Assembly: GCA_027488255.1 (NCBI GenBank)
Contig: JAIYBZ010000035.1
Coordinates: forward strand, 328,937 to 392,936
Direction: 5' to 3'
DNA length: 64,000 nucleotides
Origin: Comamonadaceae bacterium
Lineage (GTDB): Bacteria; Pseudomonadota; Gammaproteobacteria; Burkholderiales; Burkholderiaceae_C
Position 1 is the first letter of the stretch. Every line of letters begins with the position of its first letter. Positions 8,675 through 16,856 of this stretch are shown in pieces. Under the pieces are notes generated by a model that did no database searches, was not told the DNA's origin, and saw only the letters and a program-made list of their open reading frames with translations. A program made the position numbers and the translations under genes.

Positions 8675-11600
8675 ATGCAACTTCCCAGCCTTGTCAACGG
8701 CAAACGATTCACCCTGCCCCGCCCAGTGGGCTCGGCCGATGCCGTGTTGCTGGCCGCCTTGGCAGTCCGCGAGAAAAAAGCCGGCAAGCTCACGGCCATC
8801 ATCACCAGCGACGCCGCAGATGCTCAGCGGCTGATGGAAGAGCTGGTCTTTTTTGCGCCCGAGTTGCGGTGCGTGATGTTTCCCGACTGGGAAACCTTGC
8901 CCTATGACACCTTTTCGCCTCACCAAGACCTGATCAGCGAGCGCCTGGCCACGTTGTGGCGTATCAAGCAGCGCCACCATGCAGAAAGCGCCGATGTGGT
9001 GTTGCTGCCCGCCACCACGGCTTTGTATCGCTTGGCCCCACCGTCTTTTTTGGCAGGCTACACCTTCGAATTCAAGGTCAAACAAAAACTCGACGAAGCC
9101 CAGCTCAAGGCGCAATTGACATTGGCGGGGTACTCGCATGTGAGCCAAGTGGTCAGTCCCGGCGAATATGCGGTGCGTGGCGGCTTGATCGATTTGTTTC
9201 CCATGGGCTCTTTGGTGCCCTACCGCGTGGATTTGTTCGACGACGAAATCGACTCCATTCGCACCTTTGACCCCGACAGCCAACGCAGTCTCTACCCGGT
9301 TCCCGAAGTGCGGCTGTTGCCCGGACGCGAGTTTCCCATGGACGACGCCGCCCGTGCCCGCTTTCGCGCCCGATGGCGTGAGCTGCTAGAAGGTGACCCG
9401 ACCAAAAGCCGCATCTACAAAGACATGGGCAATGGCGTGGCCACGGCCGGCATTGAGTACTACCTGCCGCTGTTTTTTGAAGAAACCGCCACGGTGTTTG
9501 ATTACCTGGGCGCAGCGGCCAATGCCTCAGGGGGTGAGGCGGCAACCTTGGTCTTGCATAGCGATTTAGAGCCCGCGATTCAACGCTTTTGGCAAGACAC
9601 CAAAGACCGCTACCGCTTGGTGCAAGGCGACCCCGAGCGCCCCGTCTTGCCGCCCGAAGCTTTGTTTTTGAGCGCAGAGCAGTTTTATGGCTTGTGCAAC
9701 CAACACGCGCAATTGGCCTTGCGTGCCGGGACCGACGACGAGCCCCATTCGGCTCTGGCGCAGGCCCTGCCCGACTTGACCGTGGTGCGCGGTGCAGAAG
9801 ACCCCTTGGCGCGCCTACAAGCCCATTTGCGCCAGAGCGCTCACCGAGTTTTGATCTTGGCCGAGAGCGATGGTCGCCGCGAAAGTCTGCTTGATTTTGT
9901 GCGCTCGAGTGGCCTTGCCCCACCCGTGTTTGACAGCCTGCAAGCGTTTTTGGAGAGCGATGAAAAAATAGGCATGGCCACGTCCTCGCTCAACCAAGGC
10001 TTTCATTGGTTTGCACACGCCATCGACCTGGTCACCGAGACCGAGCTTTTTGCCGCCGGCCCCACCACGCGGCGCCGCAAAAAACAAGAACAAGTCAGCG
10101 ATGTTGAAGCCCTGATCAAAGACCTTTCAGAGCTGAATGTTGGCGATCCGGTGGTGCACAGCCAGCACGGCATTGGCCGCTATCGGGGCCTGATCAACAT
10201 GGATCTGGGTGAAAAAAATGAAGACGGCAGTCCCGCCGCGCAAGAATTTTTGGACCTGGAATACGCCGACAAAGCCACCCTGTATGTCCCGGTCAGTCAA
10301 CTGCAACTGATCAGCCGCTACACCGGGGTCAGCGCCGACGAAGCCCCGCTGCACAAATTGGGCTCGGGGCAATGGGAAAAGGCCAAACGCAAAGCGGCAG
10401 AGCAAGTGCGCGATTCGGCGGCGGAGTTGCTCAACATTTACGCCCGCCGTGCCGCACGGCAAGGCCATGCATTTCGCTACAGCCCGCAAGACTACGAAAC
10501 TTTTGCCAACGACTTTGGTTTTGAGGAAACGGCCGACCAAAATGCCGCCATCCATTGCGTGATCCAAGACATGATCAGCCCGCGCCCGATGGACCGCTTG
10601 GTCTGCGGCGATGTGGGATTTGGCAAAACCGAAGTGGCCCTGCGTGCCGCTTTCGTTGCCGTCACCGGTGGCAAACAAGTGGCACTGTTGGCGCCCACCA
10701 CCTTGCTGGCTGAGCAGCATTTCCAAACCCTGAAGGACCGCTTTGCAAAATGGCCGGTGCAAATTGCCGAGGTCTCGCGCTTCCGTTCAGGCAAAGAAGT
10801 CACCGCCGCTTTGAAAGGCATAGCCGATGGCACCGTGGACATCGTGGTGGGCACGCACAAACTGCTGAGTGAGTCCACGCAATTTCACAATTTGGGCTTG
10901 CTGATCATTGACGAAGAACACCGCTTTGGCGTGCGCCACAAAGAGGCCATGAAGGCCCTGCGCGCCGAAGTGGATGTGCTCACCCTCACGGCAACGCCGA
11001 TTCCCCGCACCCTGGGCATGGCCCTTGAGGGCTTGCGTGACTTGAGCGTGATTGCCACGGCGCCGCAACGCCGCTTGGCCATCAAGACCTTTGTGCGCAA
11101 CGAAGGCACGGGCGTGATTCGCGAGGCTGTGTTGCGCGAACTCAAGCGCGGCGGGCAATGCTACTTTTTGCACAACGAAGTCGAGACCATCGAAAACCGC
11201 CGTCAAAAACTGGAAGAAATTTTGCCGGAGGCCCGCATCGCGGTGGCGCATGGCCAGATGCCCGAGCGCGATTTAGAGCGGGTGATGCGCGACTTTGTGG
11301 CCCAGCGTTACAACATTTTGTTGTGCTCAACCATCATTGAAACCGGCATCGATGTGCCCACGGCCAACACCATTGTCATCAGCCGTGCCGACAAGTTTGG
11401 CTTGGCCCAGTTGCATCAATTGCGTGGACGTGTGGGCCGCAGCCACCACCAAGCCTATGCCTATTTGATGGTGCCCGAAATTCAAGGTCTGACCAAACAA
11501 GCCGCGCAACGGCTGGACGCGATCCAGCAAATGGAAGAATTGGGCAGTGGTTTTTATTTGGCCATGCACGATTTAGAAATTCGCGGTGCCGGCGAGGTGT

Positions 11601-12181
11601 TGGGCGAAAACCAAAGCGGCAATATGCTCGAAGTGGGTTTTCAGCTGTACAACGAAATGCTGTCCGAAGCGGTGCGCAGCCTCAAGGCCGGCAAAGAGCC
11701 CGACTTGCTCAGCCCTCTTTCGGTCACCACCGACATCAACCTGCACGCCCCTGCCCTGCTGCCCAACGACTATTGCGGCGATGTGCATTTGCGTTTGAGT
11801 TTTTACAAAAAACTGGCCACCGCCAAAAACACCGACCAGATCGATGCCTTGCTGGAAGAACTGGTGGACCGCTTTGGCAAGCTGCCGCCGCAAACGCAAA
11901 ACCTGGTGGATGTGCACCGCTTGCGGGTACTGACGCAGCCCTATGGCGTGATCAAAGTGGATGCTGCGCCGGGCGTGATCCAAATCACCTTCAAACCCAA
12001 CCCGCCGGTGGACCCGATGGCGATCATTGGTTTGATACAAAAAAACAAGCACATCAAACTGGCCGGCAATGACAAAATTCGCATCGAGCGTGAGTTGCCT
12101 GACCCGAAAATGCGCGCGCAAATGGTGCGCGATGTGCTGCGCAGTTTGGGCTCGCCCAAAACCGATGCGGCTCTGGCCTAA
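8675..12181 (+). CDS. mfd: Transcription-repair coupling factor Mfd
   Basis: This 1168-residue superfamily 2 translocase removes RNA polymerase stalled at DNA lesions and recruits UvrA. The N-terminal UvrB-homology region (about 1-330) is followed by the polymerase-interacting CarD-like domain (near GDPVVHSQHGIGRYRG, about residue 490). The helicase core has Walker A GDVGFGKTE and Walker B IIDEEHRFG, and a C-terminal TRCF domain follows. The longer open frame from 8600 would place the leader hairpin inside the coding region; ATG 8675 (MQLPSL) matches the family start. The predicted leader carries a terminator-like hairpin. serB follows 30 nt downstream. Confidence 0.95.
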   Translation: MQLPSLVNGKRFTLPRPVGSADAVLLAALAVREKKAGKLTAIITSDAADAQRLMEELVFFAPELRCVMFPDWETLPYDTFSPHQDLISERLATLWRIKQRHHAESADVVLLPATTALYRLAPPSFLAGYTFEFKVKQKLDEAQLKAQLTLAGYSHVSQVVSPGEYAVRGGLIDLFPMGSLVPYRVDLFDDEIDSIRTFDPDSQRSLYPVPEVRLLPGREFPMDDAARARFRARWRELLEGDPTKSRIYKDMGNGVATAGIEYYLPLFFEETATVFDYLGAAANASGGEAATLVLHSDLEPAIQRFWQDTKDRYRLVQGDPERPVLPPEALFLSAEQFYGLCNQHAQLALRAGTDDEPHSALAQALPDLTVVRGAEDPLARLQAHLRQSAHRVLILAESDGRRESLLDFVRSSGLAPPVFDSLQAFLESDEKIGMATSSLNQGFHWFAHAIDLVTETELFAAGPTTRRRKKQEQVSDVEALIKDLSELNVGDPVVHSQHGIGRYRGLINMDLGEKNEDGSPAAQEFLDLEYADKATLYVPVSQLQLISRYTGVSADEAPLHKLGSGQWEKAKRKAAEQVRDSAAELLNIYARRAARQGHAFRYSPQDYETFANDFGFEETADQNAAIHCVIQDMISPRPMDRLVCGDVGFGKTEVALRAAFVAVTGGKQVALLAPTTLLAEQHFQTLKDRFAKWPVQIAEVSRFRSGKEVTAALKGIADGTVDIVVGTHKLLSESTQFHNLGLLIIDEEHRFGVRHKEAMKALRAEVDVLTLTATPIPRTLGMALEGLRDLSVIATAPQRRLAIKTFVRNEGTGVIREAVLRELKRGGQCYFLHNEVETIENRRQKLEEILPEARIAVAHGQMPERDLERVMRDFVAQRYNILLCSTIIETGIDVPTANTIVISRADKFGLAQLHQLRGRVGRSHHQAYAYLMVPEIQGLTKQAAQRLDAIQQMEELGSGFYLAMHDLEIRGAGEVLGENQSGNMLEVGFQLYNEMLSEAVRSLKAGKEPDLLSPLSVTTDINLHAPALLPNDYCGDVHLRLSFYKKLATAKNTDQIDALLEELVDRFGKLPPQTQNLVDVHRLRVLTQPYGVIKVDAAPGVIQITFKPNPPVDPMAIIGLIQKNKHIKLAGNDKIRIERELPDPKMRAQMVRDVLRSLGSPKTDAALA

Positions 12182-12211
12182 ACCCTGACATTTTACCGAA
12201 CCTCTTACCCC

Positions 12212-12928
12212 ATGACTCCAGCTTTCGAATTTGCTCCCGGCCTGACGATTCAGGGCTTTCAGGCCCCCTTGGCGCTGTCTCAGTTCAAACTGATTGCCTT
12301 TGACATGGACTCCACGCTCATCAACATCGAGTGCATTGACGAGATTGCCGATGCCGTGGGCCGCAAGGCCGAGGTGGCGGCCATCACCGAAGCCGCCATG
12401 CGCGGCGAAATCACCGATTTCAAAGAGAGCCTGCGCCGTCGTTTGGCCTTGCTGAAAGGGGTGACGCTGGCCGACATGGAGCGCGTCTACACCGAGCGCC
12501 TGCAGATCAACCCCGGGGCCGCCGAGTTGATTTCGACATGCCACAAAGCGGGCCTGCAAGTGTTGCTGGTTTCGGGGGGCTTCACCTTTTTTGCCAACCG
12601 CGTGAAAGAGCGTCTCAACATCGACTTTGCGCGCTCCAACCAACTCGAAGTGGTGAACGACACACTCACCGGCCAGTTGGTCATGCAAAGCTGGGGCGAC
12701 ACCTGCGATGGCCTTGAAAAACGCCGCACTGTGCTCGAGCTGGCCAGCCTGATGGGCATCCAGCCCAAGCAATGCATTGCCGTGGGCGACGGCGCCAACG
12801 ACTTGCCGATGATGGGCGTCTCAGGCCTGTCGGTGGCCTACCACGCCAAACCCACAGTGCGCGCGCAAGCCATGGTGGCGATCAACTCGGGTGGCTTGGA
12901 CCGCTTGCTGGAAGTCTTGACCGCTTAA
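12212..12928 (+). CDS. serB: Phosphoserine phosphatase SerB
   Basis: A 238-residue HAD-family enzyme that dephosphorylates phosphoserine, the last step of serine synthesis. The catalytic motif FDMDSTLI has nucleophile Asp31 and acid/base Asp33. LVSGGFTFFANRV supplies the motif II Ser, and AVGDGANDLPMM is the metal-binding motif. This short form lacks the extra N-terminal ACT domains seen in some relatives. Its stop overlaps that of the convergent DUF3820 gene by 3 nt. It is probably co-transcribed with mfd. Confidence 0.93.
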   Translation: MTPAFEFAPGLTIQGFQAPLALSQFKLIAFDMDSTLINIECIDEIADAVGRKAEVAAITEAAMRGEITDFKESLRRRLALLKGVTLADMERVYTERLQINPGAAELISTCHKAGLQVLLVSGGFTFFANRVKERLNIDFARSNQLEVVNDTLTGQLVMQSWGDTCDGLEKRRTVLELASLMGIQPKQCIAVGDGANDLPMMGVSGLSVAYHAKPTVRAQAMVAINSGGLDRLLEVLTA

Positions 12929-13194
12929 GCTTGCGGAGGAGCGGCGCTTGATTTTTGATTTGGGGTTTGCCTTTTTTGCGGCGTGCCCTGGCGCAAAGGC
13001 TTGAGCAAATCACTCAGACCGTTGTGGTCGATCTCTTGCATGAGCCGCAACAACTGCCCCACCTCGCCTTTGGGAAACCCTTCGCGGGCAAACCAATTGA
13101 GGTAATTGCCGGGCAAATCTGCAATCAACATGCCCTTGTGTTTGCCATAGGGCATGGGCGTGGTGACCAGTTTGAGCAAATCGTCAGGCTTCAT
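12925..13194 (-). CDS. DUF3820 family protein
   Basis: Eighty-nine residues, all cytosolic in character. MPYGKHKGMLIADLPGNYLNWF is interrupted here into the recognisable pieces YGKHKG, LPGNYLNW and FPKGEVGQLL, which define the DUF3820 family; function is unknown. The family is related by its short core to exonuclease-associated domains in some proteins, but I see no catalytic site. The start chosen is ATG 13194; a GTG at 13200 is also in frame. The gene begins inside the last codons of the upstream hydrolase gene, so the two are likely coupled. The last 20 residues are polar and low complexity. Confidence 0.8.
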   Translation of the reverse strand: MKPDDLLKLVTTPMPYGKHKGMLIADLPGNYLNWFAREGFPKGEVGQLLRLMQEIDHNGLSDLLKPLRQGTPQKRQTPNQKSSAAPPQA

Positions 13195-14008
13195 GCACAC
13201 CCTCTGGTGATGGGGTGTCTAACCAAGCGCGCACACTGGCCACAAAAGCCTCTTGGCGCGAGACCATGACCCAGTGCCCGCAAGGCAAACCCAGCACCGC
13301 ACTGCCGGGCTTGGCCGCCACTTTGGCCAGCCATTTGGCCGAATGAAACATGAAGGGTTTGCGTTCGCCATACACATACAACAGCGGCATCGGCAAATCG
13401 ATGGGCGCGGCGTGCTTGAGGCCTCCTGCTGTGCCAAACCATTGCATCGCATAGGGATAGTTCATGCGGTGGGTGATGTGATCACCTGCCGTGGGGCAGC
13501 GCAACCACCGGGCCATGGCACGGGTCATGCGCGTGCCCAAGTTGCCGCCGATTTTCCAGGCCATGGCCAGCCACAGTTGGTAAGCCATGACCGCGCACTT
13601 GGCCTTGAGGCCCCAACTGCGCAGCAAGGCGCCTGAGTTGTGGTCGCCCACATCCACCGCCACCACTCGGGCCACACTTTGCGGGTAGCGCAGTGCAAAT
13701 TGATAGCCAAACATGCAGCCCCAGTCGTGCAACATCAAGGTCACCGGCCGGTCGGGGCTGATGCGCAGCACGATCTTTTGCAACAGCTCACACATGTCGT
13801 CCAAGCGGGTGACCTCAGGGCCAGACTCAAAGCCGGGCAACGTGAAGCGGGCACAGGTGGCGCGGTCTTGCAAAGCGGCCACAGTGCCGTCCCACAAGGC
13901 GCGGGTATCGGGCCAGCCATGCAGCATCAAAATCACCTCATCGCCCTGCCCCTGCAACCAGACATCGGTGCCTTGGACCTTGATGCACAGCTCAGTAGAT
14001 TCAGCCAT
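13184..14008 (-). CDS. Alpha/beta hydrolase, epoxide hydrolase/haloalkane dehalogenase-like
   Basis: This 274-residue alpha/beta-hydrolase shows HGWPD (HGxP oxyanion motif) near residue 30. At the nucleophile elbow it reads LHDWGC, placing Asp where lipases have Ser. A C-terminal GHWVMVSRQE carries the catalytic His. Asp at the elbow with HGxP is typical of epoxide hydrolases and haloalkane dehalogenases, which act through an alkyl-enzyme ester. The substrate is unknown. The central cap domain is rich in Trp and Met. The aminotransferase gene ends 4 nt upstream (14012), and the DUF3820 gene overlaps its end, suggesting one operon. Confidence 0.83.
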   Translation of the reverse strand: MAESTELCIKVQGTDVWLQGQGDEVILMLHGWPDTRALWDGTVAALQDRATCARFTLPGFESGPEVTRLDDMCELLQKIVLRISPDRPVTLMLHDWGCMFGYQFALRYPQSVARVVAVDVGDHNSGALLRSWGLKAKCAVMAYQLWLAMAWKIGGNLGTRMTRAMARWLRCPTAGDHITHRMNYPYAMQWFGTAGGLKHAAPIDLPMPLLYVYGERKPFMFHSAKWLAKVAAKPGSAVLGLPCGHWVMVSRQEAFVASVRAWLDTPSPEGVHEA

Positions 14009-14011
14009 GGC

Positions 14012-15208
14012 TCAGAGCGCTTTGGCCAAACGCGACACACCCTCAAGGATTTTGTCTTCGCCCACGGTGGCAAAACTGAGGCGGAAAGTGGCCGCATCAG
14101 GCTGGGCACAAAAGAACGGCGTTCCGGGCACAAAGGCCACGCCCTGCTCAATGGCTCGCTTGGCGTAGACATTGCCATCGGCCACCTTGCCACCCACACC
14201 CGTTAATCGCGCCCACACAAACAAGCCCCCTTGGGGTTGCATGAACTCGACCGCAGCGCCCAATTCGCGGCGCAAGGCATCGCCCATGGTTTTCGCGCGC
14301 TGGGCATAGACCTTGCGCACTTGGTCCAGTGTGGCGGGCATGCGTCCCGCTTTCAGATAGTGCGCCGCAGTGGCTTGCGCAAACGTGCTGGTGTGGGCAT
14401 CGCTGAACTGCTTGCACATCGTGGCTTTGCCCAGCAAGTCGGCAGGGGCAATCATCCAGCCCACACGCAGGCCGGGGGACAGCACTTTAGAGAGCGAGCC
14501 GCAGTGCACCAACCAATCGCGGCTGCCCGGCACTTGGCGGCTCATGGCCAGCAAGCTGGGGGGCGGCGCATCGCCAAAATACAAATCACCATACGGGTCG
14601 TCTTCCACGATCAGGGTTTGGTGTTTCACCGCCAGTTCCAACACGCGTTGGCGGCGCTCTGCACTCATCAGCGCACCGCTGGGGTTGCCGAAGGTGGGAA
14701 TCAGATAAACAAATTTCGGCTTGTGTTCAGCCATGAGCTTTTCCAAGGCGTCGGTGTCCACACCTTGACCATCGACCGGCGCGCTGATGAGCTCGGCCCC
14801 ATACAAGCGAAAGCACTGAATGGTGGCCAAAAAAGTAGGCCCTTCCACAATCACTTTGTCACCCGGGCTGATCATGGTTTTGCCAATCAGATCGAGCGCT
14901 TGTTGGCTGCCGGTGGTCACAATCAATTGATCGGGGGCGACGTCTGAAGCGCCTTTTTGCGCCATGAATTGCGCCAGTTGTTCGCGCAGCGGACCAAAGC
15001 CTTCGGTGGCTCCGTATTGCAAAGCCGCGCCGGGGTCTTGGTTGAGCGCGGCGTTGCTGGCTTCGCGAATGCCCTCCACATCAAACATGGCACTGTCCGG
15101 AAAACCGCCGGCAAAACTGATGATGCCGGGTTTGCCCAGCAACTTGAACAGTTCGCGGATGGCGGAGGTTTCGACGTTGTTCAGGCGGTCTGCAAACTGC
15201 AAAGGCAT
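14012..15208 (-). CDS. PLP-dependent aminotransferase (class I/II, 2-aminoadipate-type)
   Basis: A 398-residue fold-type I aminotransferase. ISFAGGFPD near the N-terminus, IPTFGNPSGALMS for cofactor binding, the DDPYGDLYF strand, and the Schiff-base Lys in CGSLSKVLSPGLRVGW are all present. This pattern fits the LysN/2-aminoadipate transaminase and MocR-like group that uses branched or aromatic amino acids. The exact substrate cannot be assigned. An open frame continues upstream to 15571, but that part is antisense to nth; ATG 15208 matches the family N-terminus. The promoter region is the 54 bp shared with divergent nth. Confidence 0.87.
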   Translation of the reverse strand: MPLQFADRLNNVETSAIRELFKLLGKPGIISFAGGFPDSAMFDVEGIREASNAALNQDPGAALQYGATEGFGPLREQLAQFMAQKGASDVAPDQLIVTTGSQQALDLIGKTMISPGDKVIVEGPTFLATIQCFRLYGAELISAPVDGQGVDTDALEKLMAEHKPKFVYLIPTFGNPSGALMSAERRQRVLELAVKHQTLIVEDDPYGDLYFGDAPPPSLLAMSRQVPGSRDWLVHCGSLSKVLSPGLRVGWMIAPADLLGKATMCKQFSDAHTSTFAQATAAHYLKAGRMPATLDQVRKVYAQRAKTMGDALRRELGAAVEFMQPQGGLFVWARLTGVGGKVADGNVYAKRAIEQGVAFVPGTPFFCAQPDAATFRLSFATVGEDKILEGVSRLAKAL

Positions 15209-15262
15209 GGTGTATCTTCCCGTGTTGACTTGGCCGTCATTTTGCCAACTTCCAAACTGCCC

Positions 15263-15895
15263 ATGAAACCCGCACAGATTGAATCCTTCTTTGCCACGCT
15301 GAAAGCCGCCAACCCCTTGCCGGTCACGGAGTTGGAGTACACCAGCGTGTTTGAGCTGTTGGCCGCCGTGTTGCTGTCGGCCCAAGCCACCGACGTCGGG
15401 GTGAACAAAGCCACCCGCAAGTTGTTTCCGGTTGCAGGCACGCCCCAAAAAATTTTGGATCTGGGTCTGGACGGCTTGGAGTCGTACATCAAAACCATTG
15501 GGCTTTACCGCAGCAAAGCCAAACACCTCATGGCCACTTGCCAGATTTTGGTCGACCAGTACCAGGGGCAAGTGCCACGCTCACGTGCCGCATTAGAAGC
15601 GCTGCCGGGGGTGGGCCGAAAAACCGCCAATGTGGTGCTCAACTCTGCCTTTGGCGAAGCCACCATGGCGGTGGACACCCATATTTTTAGATTGGGCAAC
15701 CGCACCGGCATGGCACCAGGAAAAACGCCATTGGCCGTCGAGCAGAAGTTGCTCAAGCGCATTCCTGCGGCGTATTTGGTCGATGCCCACCATTGGCTCA
15801 TCTTGCATGGCCGCTATGTCTGCCAAGCCCGCAAACCCCAGTGCAGCCAATGTGCGGTGGTCGACTTTTGCGGCTACAAGTCGAAAACCGTCTGA
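15263..15895 (+). CDS. nth: Endonuclease III
   Basis: A 210-residue base-excision repair glycosylase/AP lyase for oxidised pyrimidines. The helix-hairpin-helix LPGVGRKTANVV carries the catalytic Lys, and VDTHIFRL carries the catalytic Asp. The C-terminal cluster loop has Cys spaced C-x6-C-x2-C-x5-C (CQARKPQC...) for a [4Fe-4S] centre. ATG 15263 (MKPAQIESFF) is the family start; the frame open upstream to 14957 is antisense to the aminotransferase gene. Confidence 0.95.
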   Translation: MKPAQIESFFATLKAANPLPVTELEYTSVFELLAAVLLSAQATDVGVNKATRKLFPVAGTPQKILDLGLDGLESYIKTIGLYRSKAKHLMATCQILVDQYQGQVPRSRAALEALPGVGRKTANVVLNSAFGEATMAVDTHIFRLGNRTGMAPGKTPLAVEQKLLKRIPAAYLVDAHHWLILHGRYVCQARKPQCSQCAVVDFCGYKSKTV

Positions 15896-16031
15896 GTCAT
15901 TTTGGATTCAATTTCTCCCGACAGGGCGGGTAAAATCACCCCCTGCTGAAGACCTGTCTACTGAAGCTGCTTGTACCGGCGTGCCCTCGGGCCGCCGTGT
16001 TTCATTTTCTCGACCGCACACCCCACCCACT

Positions 16032-16856
16032 ATGACGCGAGCCCAGCCGCGTGCCCACTTGAACAGCTCTCGTTTGGTGCGTTACTTGACTGAGAACCAC
16101 ATGGCCGATGCCGCCCCCACCGGGGACGATGTCGGGCAAAAGCTGGGCGACTGGTTGAACTTTCGACAAGCCATTGCCTTGCACGGCGTGCTGCACCCCG
16201 AGGCAGCGTCGCCCTCGCCTGCCGCCCGTTTGCAAAAGGCCGTGGCGGTGGCGCCTGAAACCCTGACTCGGCACGTGCAAAAGCTGCGGGCCCAATTGGA
16301 AGAGTCCATCATGCTGAGCGCCCCGCCCGGCTCTGGGCTCAGCCGCATCGAAATGCCCCAAGCGGAGTTAGAGGAACCCGTCGATATCAAGACGGCTTTT
16401 GAGGCCTATCGCCGCTTTTATGCAGCGCACCAGCGGCAAATGGAAAGCAGCGTGCAAAAACTGCGCGCACAAGTGCGCACTCAACTGCATCAACGTGGGG
16501 GAGCCTTACAAAATTTGGCCGAGTTGGATGCGGCGTTTGAGACGATTCTTAACGAGCGCGAAGCGGCCTTGCTGGCCAAAATGACCTCGCTGCACGAAAA
16601 GCGCTTTGTCCAAGCGCTGAAACAACACCTGCAAAAACAAGCACTCGCCACGGCCACGACGACCTCTGAAGCCTCCGAGCCCTCCTCTGCACCTGACAGT
16701 TCTCTTGCCAGTTCTCGTGCCAGTTCTCACGCGAATTGGCTCATGCCCCTGCGCCAATCGATGCGCTTGGCCCTGATGGCCGATCTGGACACACGCTTGC
16801 AGCCCACATTGGGTTTGCTGGAAGCCCTCAACGCCCATTCCCCACGACACACATGA
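16032..16856 (+). CDS. DUF3348 family protein, first gene of ZorAB-like motor cluster
   Basis: A 274-residue soluble protein recognised as DUF3348, a family of unknown function. The N-terminal half has SSRLVRYLT and LGDWLNFRQAIALHGVL. The middle is rich in Gln, Glu, Ala and Leu and predicted to be helical (for example RRFYAAHQRQMESSVQKLRA). A Ser/Ala/Thr linker at about 212-235 precedes a C-terminal PLRQSMRLALMADLD segment. There is no signal peptide or membrane helix, so it is probably cytoplasmic. The frame is open upstream into nth, but ATG 16032 fits the family. Its stop overlaps the next start (ATGA), so it is translationally coupled to the membrane motor genes. Confidence 0.75.
   Translation: MTRAQPRAHLNSSRLVRYLTENHMADAAPTGDDVGQKLGDWLNFRQAIALHGVLHPEAASPSPAARLQKAVAVAPETLTRHVQKLRAQLEESIMLSAPPGSGLSRIEMPQAELEEPVDIKTAFEAYRRFYAAHQRQMESSVQKLRAQVRTQLHQRGGALQNLAELDAAFETILNEREAALLAKMTSLHEKRFVQALKQHLQKQALATATTTSEASEPSSAPDSSLASSRASSHANWLMPLRQSMRLALMADLDTRLQPTLGLLEALNAHSPRHT

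Noticed and set aside
11573..12772. A 399-codon open frame antisense to mfd and serB
   Set aside because: It covers two clearly coding genes, shows the skewed composition of a reverse-frame shadow and matches no family.
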